64,000 nt of DNA from Kuschelorhynchus macadamiae (taxonomy: Eukaryota > Arthropoda > Insecta > Coleoptera > Curculionidae): positions 203,501 to 267,500 of the forward strand of contig JAUTXW010001616.1 of assembly GCA_030620095.1 (NCBI GenBank), written 5' to 3'. Both the position numbers and the translations under genes were made by a program. Position 1 is the stretch's first letter. Every line of letters begins with the position of its first letter. The notes below the pieces were generated by a model. The model was not told where the DNA came from, did not search any database, and saw nothing but the letters and a program-made list of their open reading frames with translations. This document shows positions 1-12,300 of this stretch, piece after piece.

Positions 1-226
1 TCATTAAGATTCTGGATTTTGAAACGTTGTATAAATTTCACGTTAATCAGCTTTTATTAAAATATTAAGAAGAAAAATCGCATTCTTGCCCATAATTACA
101 GTATCATATAATATTATTACTTCTTCGTCCTGTTACAATACACCTGTCAAATTTAAAAACTGTAAAATTCCATCTCTAGGGGCTTTCATGGTCACTGGTC
201 TGTGTGGCTTCATGCTTTATTCCTGG
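1..226. other. left flank of tandem duplication, no gene seen
   Basis: This AT-rich sequence precedes the first copy of the 3.07-kb duplicated unit and is not repeated elsewhere in the window as far as I can see. The short open frame at 86-310 is Phe/Ser-rich, runs into the duplicated unit and shows no recognisable domain, so I do not call it a gene. Confidence 0.6.
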
Positions 227-3200
227 CAATTTGTATCTTTTTTTTCGTTTTCTTTTCGTCCAATCTCGTTTATTATAGGTTACCCAGTTGATGGAAATCA
301 TCGTTTTTGATCGAATCCGCCAAACAAGTTTTGCCAAATTATTTGGTTAGTTTATTAAGTAAATGAACGGGTATAATACAAACTACTTGGATAAAAGTGC
401 ATGAACGTATTCGACAATTTTCGGTATTTATATCTGCATACAGTAACTATAAAATAGTAAGAAGTAAAGCGGATGACATATTGACATTAAAGTTTTAATT
501 GGAAAAATCATATTAGTATGTAGGTAGTACGCATATTATTTAAATCTAGGTATATTCTAAATCTCGGAATGCAAATATTAGATGCAAAAGTTAAATTGAG
601 GAATTTTGTATGAATTACACACATTTATTAGTAAGGTTGAACTAATACATTTTATACATTTAACATGGTACTTTTTTCAACATTAAATAAAAAAATATTT
701 ATAAGATAAGTGGGTGGCACACAAAATCGAATTATATATGCATTTATTACAATAAAATTGCTCCATTAGCATAAACGTACACTGTTATTTTCAGTTAAAA
801 AGAGCGGCTTAAATTATGCATCGTAAGAACCAGCTTGTAGCTTTTATATAAGACTTGGACTTGTCATAAAGTATTATAAAATAAAGTTGACCGTATACGT
901 TTAACGTGTCAAAAAAGTCTCTTTCTAACAAGAAACTTGCCTGTTCATTCATCCAGAACAGAATCAAAAGGTAGATTTAAAACATTTATTATTAATAACT
1001 TAAAACTATGCTTCTTTCCAATAATGCTTAAAAAATAGGCATGTGTATAAAAAATCTAAATATACCTCGCATTTTAATAAAAAAATTATAGCGATACTAA
1101 AAAATCCGTTTTAGAAGATGAGTTTAAACTAAATAAAATTCAGTTAAAATAAGTATAAAATAATTACCTCAATGTTTTTAATGAGCCTGTGAGCTAAGTA
1201 TAGTACTTTTCTAGTTGCAGGGTACTTTCTAAAGAAAATTTAAATTTAATTTAAAATTCGAATAGCACTTAAATACTTAAACTTAGCCACCGCAGTTGTA
1301 AAAGAATTGCAGTTATGGATAACGTGAGGAATAAAAATATTTTTTACTTCCCGTATATTTAGGTTCTTCACATTTACGGATGACCGTCATTTTGAATCGA
1401 ATAATTTTAAAGTTTCATATTTTGGGAATCAATTAAGGTTAAAAGGACCTTTCCATTTAATTTTCTTATTCAAAATTATGCCTACCCATCAGTGACGTGC
1501 AGTGCATTTTAAATCAGTAGCTTTTGTAAAACATTAGTTTAACAGAAATGTTTCTTATTTATAAATAAGATCAACGCGATCTTTTTTAAAAACCTATGTA
1601 ATATATCGTCATAGAAATTGTTTGTAACATATCTTGTAAAAAATTACTGTCTAGTTTTACTGGAAAACAATGTTTTTAACTTTTTTACACAGTTCAAGTC
1701 TGCACAACATTCACTACCCTACCTGCTCTGCATTCATTTTAAGATTCTGAAATAACCATATTTAAGATACAGAACAGGACTACTCAATTCGCGTATAAGT
1801 AGCATATAAAATATTTATTAATCATCAAATCCAGTTCTGTTCCGAACCCCAAAACTAAAATCACTAAATATTGATCCCTTCTATCAGGAAAACTAAATAA
1901 AAGTTCTAGGCCCAATATTATTTTCTTGTGAATACCTATATTGATATCACGATGCTTATTTTAACACCAATGGGCCAGCTTTCCTCTTGCGATTTTAACC
2001 AATTTATTGGTTCGACAGCGATTTACTGATTCTAGATTCCACGCAACAGACTACTCAACGTTTTCTTTCTATTGTATGCACACTATTTTTTAAAATCTTT
2101 GTCTCACTCGTACAAAATTATGATAGCCATTTTGCTTGCCAACTTGATCTTAATATGTTTAGGTTAGATTACGTTAGGTTTTTAGGTGGCTGGGCAGACA
2201 TTATTAAAGGATATAAATTATAAACAATTTAGAGAATTCTTATAATGGAAAATTTTGATAAATAATCCAACATTTTTAAAGGATAGGCAATGTTTTTTTG
2301 CTTGTATTGTATGCACGCTACTTTCAATAAGACAAAGTCAAAAACAGTTTTATTATAATGAAAGATTAATCTCACGTAACTAGATAAATAATTCATTAAA
2401 AAACTCGACAACTGTATGGTAGGTTCTCTCAATAAGAAGGTTTTTCACTTCATTTCTTTTTTTTTGTCAGAGATGTGTAAGGCTAGATGATTAAAAGTTA
2501 TGGATTTTTTTATAAAAGTTGAAGAGGAAATAGGCAAATATGTGATTCGATAACTACGTGTTGGGAAGATTCAATATCCAGTGCGAATTTAACATCCATA
2601 AGGTACGCAGCCTCCGGTATGAATATGCACGTCAAAATAAGGATGCCCTGAACAATGAAGACAGGCCTGCATGATTCACCGGAGCCCCGCCAGAACATAA
2701 ATCTAACAGAACGCTTTTGAAATACAAAAAAGAAACAGCATTTGTTTTTAATATGTTAACAGTTAAAAAGTTGGAATCAACATTCCTTAATTCTCAATGC
2801 TCACAATTGCACGCCCCAACTGCCCAGCCTCCTTATTATGCCACAGATCATCGTAACATCGTAAACACACCTGTAATGTTTAGTTTCAAAAGACCCAACA
2901 GAGAACCCTGTGGAACACCATAATTAATTTGTGGTTGTTCTGACTTTTCATTATTAAAAACAATTGACTGGTAGCATCCTGAAAAGTAAGAACTCAACTA
3001 AGCCAGATGTGCACCTCTGAATCCACAGATCTGGAGCTTCCACAGTAGGTATTCCATGATCCACACAATCAAATATGCTTGCTATGGACCCTGAAAATTT
3101 CATCCAAATGTATCCAAGCATCCAAGAGTAATCAACGTACACACATAGAAAAAATACATAGGGTCGAATTGATAACCTCTCCTTTTTTGAAATGAGTTAA

Positions 3201-3300
3201 AAAGAAAAAAAAATAGTGACAATCTCAGAGAAGATTCTGATCATCTTCGTACAATTTTTTGCAACGTATTACATTTTTTAAATAAAAATAATTTTATCAT
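227..3300 (+). repeat. tandem duplication, unit 1 (3074 bp)
   Basis: This is the first of two head-to-tail copies. The unit begins with CAATTTGTATC at 227 and ends with ATTTTATCAT at 3300, where the second copy starts at once. The copies differ at 1310/4384, 1514/4588, 1550/4624, 1977/5051, 2849/5923, 2913/5987 and 3107/6181 (first/second copy), plus one A lost from the A-run near 3205 in the second copy. That is about 99.8% identity. No microhomology is seen at the junction. Its only recognisable content is a decayed LINE reverse transcriptase on the minus strand (about 2230-3145). The rest, 227-2229, is AT-rich DNA without supported genes. Confidence 0.97.
2230..3145 (-). mobile_element. 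LINE reverse transcriptase relic (Jockey/CR1-like), copy 1
   Basis: Reading right to left, the minus strand shows FDCVDHGI near 3050-3073, matching the catalytic block around the first RT aspartate (usually AFDxVxH). Next comes NYGVPQGSLLGLL, whose GVPQGS is encoded at 2902-2919. An SCRPVF...GILIL...YIFIPEA-like stretch at 2510-2698 resembles the C-terminal region of Jockey/CR1-type polymerases. The second catalytic block (F/YADD) is missing between them, and stops and frame changes separate the pieces, so the gene is dead. The 5' part with the endonuclease is absent. A further open frame at 2229-2432 lies where the polymerase C-terminus should end, but I cannot match it. The clade assignment is tentative. 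Confidence 0.75.
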
Positions 3301-6300
3301 CAATTTGTATCTTTTTTTTCGTTTTCTTTTCGTCCAATCTCGTTTATTATAGGTTACCCAGTTGATGGAAATCATCGTTTTTGATCGAATCCGCCAAACA
3401 AGTTTTGCCAAATTATTTGGTTAGTTTATTAAGTAAATGAACGGGTATAATACAAACTACTTGGATAAAAGTGCATGAACGTATTCGACAATTTTCGGTA
3501 TTTATATCTGCATACAGTAACTATAAAATAGTAAGAAGTAAAGCGGATGACATATTGACATTAAAGTTTTAATTGGAAAAATCATATTAGTATGTAGGTA
3601 GTACGCATATTATTTAAATCTAGGTATATTCTAAATCTCGGAATGCAAATATTAGATGCAAAAGTTAAATTGAGGAATTTTGTATGAATTACACACATTT
3701 ATTAGTAAGGTTGAACTAATACATTTTATACATTTAACATGGTACTTTTTTCAACATTAAATAAAAAAATATTTATAAGATAAGTGGGTGGCACACAAAA
3801 TCGAATTATATATGCATTTATTACAATAAAATTGCTCCATTAGCATAAACGTACACTGTTATTTTCAGTTAAAAAGAGCGGCTTAAATTATGCATCGTAA
3901 GAACCAGCTTGTAGCTTTTATATAAGACTTGGACTTGTCATAAAGTATTATAAAATAAAGTTGACCGTATACGTTTAACGTGTCAAAAAAGTCTCTTTCT
4001 AACAAGAAACTTGCCTGTTCATTCATCCAGAACAGAATCAAAAGGTAGATTTAAAACATTTATTATTAATAACTTAAAACTATGCTTCTTTCCAATAATG
4101 CTTAAAAAATAGGCATGTGTATAAAAAATCTAAATATACCTCGCATTTTAATAAAAAAATTATAGCGATACTAAAAAATCCGTTTTAGAAGATGAGTTTA
4201 AACTAAATAAAATTCAGTTAAAATAAGTATAAAATAATTACCTCAATGTTTTTAATGAGCCTGTGAGCTAAGTATAGTACTTTTCTAGTTGCAGGGTACT
4301 TTCTAAAGAAAATTTAAATTTAATTTAAAATTCGAATAGCACTTAAATACTTAAACTTAGCCACCGCAGTTGTAAAAGAATTGTAGTTATGGATAACGTG
4401 AGGAATAAAAATATTTTTTACTTCCCGTATATTTAGGTTCTTCACATTTACGGATGACCGTCATTTTGAATCGAATAATTTTAAAGTTTCATATTTTGGG
4501 AATCAATTAAGGTTAAAAGGACCTTTCCATTTAATTTTCTTATTCAAAATTATGCCTACCCATCAGTGACGTGCAGTGCATTTTAAAGCAGTAGCTTTTG
4601 TAAAACATTAGTTTAACAGAAATTTTTCTTATTTATAAATAAGATCAACGCGATCTTTTTTAAAAACCTATGTAATATATCGTCATAGAAATTGTTTGTA
4701 ACATATCTTGTAAAAAATTACTGTCTAGTTTTACTGGAAAACAATGTTTTTAACTTTTTTACACAGTTCAAGTCTGCACAACATTCACTACCCTACCTGC
4801 TCTGCATTCATTTTAAGATTCTGAAATAACCATATTTAAGATACAGAACAGGACTACTCAATTCGCGTATAAGTAGCATATAAAATATTTATTAATCATC
4901 AAATCCAGTTCTGTTCCGAACCCCAAAACTAAAATCACTAAATATTGATCCCTTCTATCAGGAAAACTAAATAAAAGTTCTAGGCCCAATATTATTTTCT
5001 TGTGAATACCTATATTGATATCACGATGCTTATTTTAACACCAATGGGCCTGCTTTCCTCTTGCGATTTTAACCAATTTATTGGTTCGACAGCGATTTAC
5101 TGATTCTAGATTCCACGCAACAGACTACTCAACGTTTTCTTTCTATTGTATGCACACTATTTTTTAAAATCTTTGTCTCACTCGTACAAAATTATGATAG
5201 CCATTTTGCTTGCCAACTTGATCTTAATATGTTTAGGTTAGATTACGTTAGGTTTTTAGGTGGCTGGGCAGACATTATTAAAGGATATAAATTATAAACA
5301 ATTTAGAGAATTCTTATAATGGAAAATTTTGATAAATAATCCAACATTTTTAAAGGATAGGCAATGTTTTTTTGCTTGTATTGTATGCACGCTACTTTCA
5401 ATAAGACAAAGTCAAAAACAGTTTTATTATAATGAAAGATTAATCTCACGTAACTAGATAAATAATTCATTAAAAAACTCGACAACTGTATGGTAGGTTC
5501 TCTCAATAAGAAGGTTTTTCACTTCATTTCTTTTTTTTTGTCAGAGATGTGTAAGGCTAGATGATTAAAAGTTATGGATTTTTTTATAAAAGTTGAAGAG
5601 GAAATAGGCAAATATGTGATTCGATAACTACGTGTTGGGAAGATTCAATATCCAGTGCGAATTTAACATCCATAAGGTACGCAGCCTCCGGTATGAATAT
5701 GCACGTCAAAATAAGGATGCCCTGAACAATGAAGACAGGCCTGCATGATTCACCGGAGCCCCGCCAGAACATAAATCTAACAGAACGCTTTTGAAATACA
5801 AAAAAGAAACAGCATTTGTTTTTAATATGTTAACAGTTAAAAAGTTGGAATCAACATTCCTTAATTCTCAATGCTCACAATTGCACGCCCCAACTGCCCA
5901 GCCTCCTTATTATGCCACAGATAATCGTAACATCGTAAACACACCTGTAATGTTTAGTTTCAAAAGACCCAACAGAGAACCCTGTGAAACACCATAATTA
6001 ATTTGTGGTTGTTCTGACTTTTCATTATTAAAAACAATTGACTGGTAGCATCCTGAAAAGTAAGAACTCAACTAAGCCAGATGTGCACCTCTGAATCCAC
6101 AGATCTGGAGCTTCCACAGTAGGTATTCCATGATCCACACAATCAAATATGCTTGCTATGGACCCTGAAAATTTCATCCAGATGTATCCAAGCATCCAAG
6201 AGTAATCAACGTACACACATAGAAAAAATACATAGGGTCGAATTGATAACCTCTCCTTTTTTGAAATGAGTTAAAAAGAAAAAAAATAGTGACAATCTCA

Positions 6301-6373
6301 GAGAAGATTCTGATCATCTTCGTACAATTTTTTGCAACGTATTACATTTTTTAAATAAAAATAATTTTATCAT
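3301..6373 (+). repeat. tandem duplication, unit 2 (3073 bp)
   Basis: This is the second copy of the unit starting at 227, offset by 3074 bp until a 1-bp deletion in an A-run near 6278. It ends with the same ATTTTATCAT at 6373, followed by new sequence (TATTACTTCATGG). The near identity of two non-coding, transposon-bearing copies implies a very recent duplication or an assembly artefact such as two haplotypes joined in tandem. Within it, 3301-5303 holds no supported gene. Confidence 0.97.
5304..6219 (-). mobile_element. LINE reverse transcriptase relic, copy 2
   Basis: This is the duplicate of the minus-strand RT relic in unit 1, with FDCVDHGI near 6124-6147 and the GVPQGS block at 5976-5993. 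Here one substitution (position 5987) changes the block from GVPQGS to GVSQGS, so the two copies have begun to diverge without constraint on a residue that is nearly invariant in active polymerases. The C-terminal stretch is at 5584-5772. It has the same truncation and missing YADD block as copy 1. Confidence 0.75.
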
Positions 6374-8195
6374 TATTACTTCATGGTAATACGAATAAAG
6401 TTAAAAGCATCGTAATTTTTTATTGTTTCTCAAAAATAAGCATTATCTTATCAAACTTGTTTATAAAATTAAAAATTCAGAACATTAAAACTTGCCAAAA
6501 AATAACGAAAAGGTATATTCTAAATTTAAACACAAATCACACATAAATGTCGCGACAGGGAACCACACCCATAATGATGCCCCCAAGCTTAGGGATTAAA
6601 AAGAGTTTTAGCATTTAGGAAAATCAAAACATTTTTTTTTATATCCGGAGTATATTGCCTTAGTAATAAATTATCAATAAGGCAGAGAGCTATTTTTTCT
6701 AGTTTTTGACGAGCTTGGAGTCAAATAGAATATATTAGTTTACAGGAAGAAGAAACCAAAAGCTGAAATATGTCTTGAGATTAGCGCGATGTTTTGCGAC
6801 AACGTCTCGATCACCTTGAATGGAGTAGAAGAGAGTGGTTGAATATAATATCTAGTGCCAACAAGCGTGGACATACTGCTGAGATTCTGACGTCATTCTG
6901 CTTCGTCTACCTGTTTTTCCTGTCTTGTGGCCGCTTATTTTAATTTCTATTTTGTAACGATCTGATGGCATAACACCGATCCCATCGTTAGTCAGTCAAA
7001 ATCGATTCAACTTTGAGTCACCGATATAAAACACGCCCTTGTTTCCTTAAACGATGAATTATCAATATCATTTTTGAAGGCTATTTAAACAATCCCAAAA
7101 ATAAACGAAGGCAACTTTTTTGTTTCTGTCTGAAATTTTTTCGTATACTTTCAATCTCAGAATGGTCTACTCGAAGAAATTTTATTCTAGTTAAGGAAAA
7201 TAGTTTTTGGTAAATTTCTTGTGATACATTTATAATGTTAACAATAATAAAACTGGCAGCATTTTAACTGCTGTTTCATCTCAACTTGCTTGTTACCTGA
7301 AGTGTATAATGTAAATTTTTACTGAACATTCGTTGAAAAAACGAAATATAATTAATCATTTTCGTAACACGACAGATTAATGGGCAATGTGCCCCTAAAG
7401 TTTTTTTAGTTCAAACTTATGTTTTCTGAGTGGTTTTATCAGTGCTGATATGTAATGAAAGTTCATATCAGTGGGTATGATCATCTAATTAGATTTATAT
7501 CGATATAATAACATTAACTCTACATGTAAGCTCAACATGTGAAATATCTATTTATATATCAAGGTAGGTACTAGGGTGTCTAATTTTTATTCACAATTTT
7601 CGCTAATTATCGACTCGCCAACTGTTTATGTAAAATAATGTTTACTTGGTTTTAGTTTGAAAATAAATTCCTGAGAAATTTGCCATAATCTAATGAAGTT
7701 TAATCAAAGTAAAATCGTTATAATTAGAATATAATCATGAATTGTTTTACAAAAGCAAACCTCTTTTTGAAAAATTATGTAAGCACATTATAAATAACCG
7801 TTCTGATAAATATTTTAATATAACTTACAATCATAAAATTACATCATGTTGATATAGTTGTGTAATTAGATAAAACTTTGTGTTCAATATCTGAGACGCC
7901 TTATTCTTACAGGTACTCTGGAATTGTCCTAAAAATATATTATAAGCACACATGAAAAACGGCCACCCTAAAATTTTGTTCAAACTAAAACTTTAGTAAC
8001 TTTTCTCCATATCCATCGATTTTACGATTCTGGAAGTTGTTTGTAGATAAATCCTTAAGTTTTGAAAGCTTTCCCAGGGGAATAATACCTTAATTTTGGA
8101 ACACGACTTATAGAGTTCTGCTGAGCGTATTGGAAATGCGAAACATACTTTTTCTCCAAGATCTGTTTAAATAAAAACTGGGATATGTTTTTAAA
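6374..8195. other. non-genic stretch
   Basis: About 1.8 kb of AT-rich sequence. I see no coding signal, no RNA gene and no transposase or polymerase motif on either strand. A slightly more GC-rich part at about 6780-7040 has no open frame of note. Confidence 0.5.
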
Positions 8196-8229
8196 TCAAA
8201 CTTTTATACACAAATAATCATTAATAATT

Positions 8230-8750
8230 AACGACAAAAGCATAAAATAAAATAAGACGCTATTTACTAATACTGTGCGGTTCTCCTCTTGAATGGCTTG
8301 AATGGTCGTGTTTATTTTTCTCGGCCTGTTTCCGACCAAGTGACTTATATCCTCTTGAAGAATAGAACTCTCGGGGCAGATATCACGCCACGAATACTTC
8401 ATCCAAGCATATCCCAGAAATATTCTAAGGTGTTTAGAACTGGATTGTGATGTGGTAATTCTAGCTGTGTCGTCATGGAAATTCCAGCCTTCTTAAATAT
8501 TTACTATAAAGTTACACGTGCATTTGGTATAAATCTTTCTTGGGCGACTCCACACTCTTTCCCATCCGTCTGAAGATCTCAGTTCGTCTGCAAATAACAC
8601 ATGTTTCCAAATATTGTCAGTCTAGTTTTCTGGGCACCTAGCAATTCACAATTGCATGAGCATATGCTCCTCTCATCAGTTCGTGGGTCTTCTAGACATA
8701 ATATCTACTTTAGTTAGACACCTTTTGTCAGACAGTACGTAATTCATTAT
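8230..8750 (-). mobile_element. Tc1/mariner-type transposase relic
   Basis: Read right to left, the minus strand encodes WKHVLFADELRSSDGWERVW followed by SRPRKIYTKCTC at about 8515-8625. This matches the Tc1 block 'W..VLFTDESRF...RVWRRPGERY', with the catalytic aspartate in ADE. At about 8390-8460 it encodes LPHHNPVLNTLEYFWDMLG, then SIRGVISAPRVLFF after a stop. This matches the Tc1 block 'WPARSPDLNPIEHVWDMLGRRIRG', but here the SPDLNPIE core is degraded. Stops and frame changes break every frame, and the sequence between the blocks is shortened. The open frame at 8196-8402 continues the homology toward the C-terminus in another frame. I could not define terminal inverted repeats. Confidence 0.8.
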
Positions 8751-10190
8751 CAACTAGCACACCAATTTGACGGCGATTTCTTAAAACTGCCGACAACCTA
8801 AGAGCGAGAGACGAGTATATTTAACAAAAATAGTTATCGCGGTAAGCTAAAATAAAAACGGTCGTGAAAAGATGTTTCTTAACAGCAGATGATGTTTTAC
8901 ATTTCCTTTGCTGGCAGAAAACTCCTGCCGAAATCGTTAAAATCGGTTGATTAAAAAGGTATTTAACTGTTTGGTTAATTTTTTGTATGTAAAAGGGCGA
9001 TAAATTATTGCTGTGCGCATGCGCGTTTTGAACTCTGGGATCAAAAATTTGTTGTGAATTTCGTCGCCAGAGAGTATAGTAATCAGTACGCATTACAGAA
9101 AAAAAAGCGATGTGTGAAATTTGTTTTATATTTAAATATTTTTTTTTTCGTTGTGTATCTTCAACTATCGTCAACTGGACATAGAAGTTAACATCACAAT
9201 TTTTCACGTTTAAAAGTTAAAAATTACTTAACCTTCCCGTATCATACATCAAGTTTAAAAAATGTTATTTCCTTGATGGCACTGAGAAGAACGATTATTT
9301 TGAAAGGTTTGCATGCAAAATGAATTTTCCTTTTTCCCCAAGTCTTAAGCATGTCTCGGTTATTAAACCTTATAGATCTTTACCGCATCTCCTTACTGGA
9401 AGTATTATAGGGTTCTACTGGTCCGCCCACAAATAAAAAGCAAGACGAAACAATAAAAAGTACGGGTTTAACTGCGACAATGTTACAAGGGCTGTTCAAT
9501 TTTTTCATCCACCCAACCCAACGTTATAATCTGAAATTCATCAGCAAAATAAAAAAATTTCAAAGTATACGTTACAATTAGCAAAACGAATAAAACACCG
9601 TTTAGTATAATACATTGCCACATTCCCATAATTATCAAGGTGACAAAACATTTAAAAAAATTTCTCACATTTTACACAAATATCGCATTATCCATTACTT
9701 TAAAATTAAAATTTTTATTGTAAATTTATTTAAACTATTTGGCGCCGATGCCATATTTTGCGTATTAACGATTTCAGTGTAGTTATATTAAATAGGATAA
9801 CGTGTATAATATTGCACGAATTTCAAAACCAACATAGAAGGTGCAAACGATGTTATCAGGTGAATAATTTATAAAAAAGCTACATCTCAATAAATAAACT
9901 GTAAGGTACTCACATCTTCTAAAGTAGGATCTTGTATTTATTAATGAAGCAAATCTTGATACCCACTCAAAAAGCGAAAAAGTTATTGCCATTTTATTTA
10001 TATCGATTTTTTCACGGAATAACGACCAATTGCATGCAAAAGTGAAGAATAACAAAAAGCCACAGAAGATATATTTGTTTGTACCCCTAGTCAAGAAAAA
10101 AACTGATACGCATTTGTATAACCCATGAACTCAATTAAGCTCAACTTTTAACTTGCATCTATTTCCTAACAATCAGAGAATACTGGCAAG
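8751..10190. other. non-genic stretch with one NRF1-like site
   Basis: Two open frames on the minus strand (8821-9207, 9483-9668) and one at 9783-10094 have low-complexity compositions and no recognisable domain. I treat them as chance frames. The sequence TGCGCATGCGC at 9014-9024 is a palindrome matching the NRF1/Ewg recognition site. Confidence 0.5.
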
Positions 10191-10197
10191 TTCGACA

Positions 10198-10400
10198 ACG
10201 GCGAGGCAGGCGCGCCGCGCCGGTACTTAAAAATAGAGATTACGCTCACGCGGTGGCGCCAAGATTACGACGGACTCGCCGGTCGCGGCGCGGCGGCGGC
10301 CATCATTGTTGCGTCACCGCCGACTCGGCCAATGGCGATCACTGGCGCGACGCGACGCGGTTTCGAAAGGACAGACGGGCTCGGCTTACTATAACAAAAC
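10198..10400. promoter_or_regulatory. GC-rich islet with CTCF-like motif
   Basis: About 200 bp of strongly GC- and CpG-rich DNA inside AT-rich surroundings. It contains GGTGGCGCC at 10252-10260, which resembles the core of the Drosophila CTCF site (a GGTGGCGC-type motif), and TTAAAAATAG just upstream, close to a MEF2 site. An open frame starts at 10253, but its Arg-rich product reads like translated GC repeats and is not convincing. A CpG-rich promoter, enhancer or insulator is possible. No TATA box or transcript evidence can be given. Confidence 0.35.
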
Positions 10401-10699
10401 AAAATATCGGTATAACTGGACAATCTATTAGAATAATGTTACGAACATTTACTTTTCGTTCTTGAACGATGCAATCAATGTATTATGTACTTAAATCTAC
10501 ATTGTTCAATAAGAACTACTAATCATAAAATTACAATGCATTAATACAAATATTGTAAACAAGAGAGTGTGAGTGTGTCAAGTATTTCAGATAAGCATTA
10601 AAAACCTTATTTTAATTCATATTTTACCAAAAAGATACGAACCTTTGCAAATTCCTACGGATATCGTTCAGCTATATTTAATTTATCTCGAGTGTTAAA

Positions 10700-12300
10700 T
10701 CAATTTTTACTTCCCTCGTAAAAACGAAGTTTGTTATAGTGAAAAAATCACCCTTACAGGTTTTTACAGATCTTTTAGGGTCCCTAGATTCCAAAAAACA
10801 TATTTTCTCAATTCCGTCGGTCTGTTTGTACGTGGCATATCTCAAAAAATACTTATCCGATTTATAAGGGTCACAAGTGGCTGAAATTTTGGTAAAAATC
10901 CATAATGGTGGAACAAAATGGCATCTTGCTGAAATGTTAAAAAAATTATTACTAAAAAATTAATTATCCAATTTATCTGAAATTTTGCAAAAAAATCAAA
11001 TATTACGCAGAAATCATCTGATAAAATGTTGGTGCGAATACAACATAGCGAAACAAAATGGAATAAAATATTTAAAAAATCGGCTATTTATTACATTGAT
11101 TTCAATTTTAGTGCAAGAATTAAGCAAGATATACAGATAAACTGGTAAAATTGTAGTACGAATTCAATTTGGCGGAACAAAATGGCGGCCAAACAAAATA
11201 TCTGTTATCGTAAAAAAATCCTCTCCAAGGTTTTACATAGCTTGTAGGTTTAGTGTTTCTAGATGCACAAAAACACTTTTTCTCAGTTCCGTCGTTTTGT
11301 CAGTCTGTCAAATTGGAGCATAGCTAAAAAACTACTTACCCGATTGACTTCAAATTTTGGCCAAAAATTGAAGGTCTTATGGGGATGACCTGGTAACATT
11401 TTATTAAATATCCAAAATAGCGGAACAAAATGCCGGCCTGAAGAAGTGTTAAAAAAATTATTACTAAGAAAGTGATTATCCAAATTATCTCAAATTGTAG
11501 GCACAAAAATCAAGTGTTGGTTTGGTTAAAAATCGAGATTCATTTGGGGATGAAACCGTAACATTTTGGTAAAAATCTAATCTTATAAAATTTTTAAAAT
11601 ATCACTGTAAAAAAAATACTTCAACTGACCTACAAAAATCAATTAGGATATAGAGATGAACTGGTAAAATTTTGATACGAATCCAAGAATGTAAAATGTT
11701 TAAAAAATCAGTCCGTAGGAACTACTTATTCGATTGTTTTCAAATTTTGTACAACAAATTAAGTGTGATGTGGGGATGAATTGGTAATACGAACTCAAGA
11801 TGGCCAAACAAAACAACAGCGTAATGAAATTTGTAAAAAGATTAATCTGAAGAAACTACCTATTGGTATGATTTCAAATTTTGTTCAAAATTCAATTCTG
11901 ATAAAGAATGAACTGGTAAAATTTTCATTCGAATTCAATTTGGCATAACAAAACAGCGTTTAACCCCATTTATTTTAAATTATGGTCAGAAATATATAGA
12001 GATAAACTTGAAAAAATGTGATACCAATTCAAGATAACGGAACAAAATGGCGGACAAATAAACTTTTTAAAAAGCCATTTTATTTGATTTCAAATTTTGC
12101 ACAAAAATTAGATGTGGTATAGAAATAAACTAGTAAAAGTTTGAGATCAAAATGACGGTGGCAATCTAACGAATTTCTTAAAAAAATGAGTCTAAAAAAC
12201 TAGTTATTCAATTTATTTTAAATTATGACCAAAAATCAAGTGTGGCATAATGAGAAACTAGTAAAATATTGGTTCGAATCCAGTATAGATGTATTACTAA
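10700..12300 (+). repeat. dispersed repeat family A, long copy with ~125-140 bp internal units
   Basis: A degenerate tandem array. Each unit carries a phrase like 'GGCGGAACAAAATGGCGG', then an A-rich spacer, 'TTATCCGATT.ATTTCAAATTTTG', 'AAAAATCAAG.GTG..ATGGGGATGAACTGGTAA' and 'AATTTTG.TACGAATTCAA'. The AACAAAATGG phrase or a variant recurs at 10911, 11051, 11176, 11420, 11808, 11947 and 12040, giving steps of about 125-140 bp or multiples. A longer header ending in CTCAATTCCGTCGGTCTG at about 10800 recurs as CTCAGTTCCGTCGTTTTG at about 11283, marking two super-units of about 0.49 kb. There is no coding potential. Related fragments occur at four other places in this window. I cannot match it to a named repeat. 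Confidence 0.8.

Noticed and set aside
1165..1200. Possible minus-strand splice donor near 1165 with a nearby CAG
   Set aside because: The acceptor lacks a pyrimidine tract, and the implied exon would be only about 20 nt.
2158..2190. TTAGGTTAGATTACGTTAGG resembling the insect telomere repeat (also near 5232)
   Set aside because: Too short and irregular, present only in the duplicated unit; more likely the tail of a LINE or chance.
8821..9207. 128-codon minus-strand open frame, one of the longest outside repeats
   Set aside because: No recognisable domain, no splice or start context, and low-complexity AT-rich coding; likely chance.
10253..10465. 70-codon Arg/Gly-rich open frame in the GC islet
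   Set aside because: Composition simply reflects CGG/CGC-rich DNA; there is no domain, splice or promoter support.
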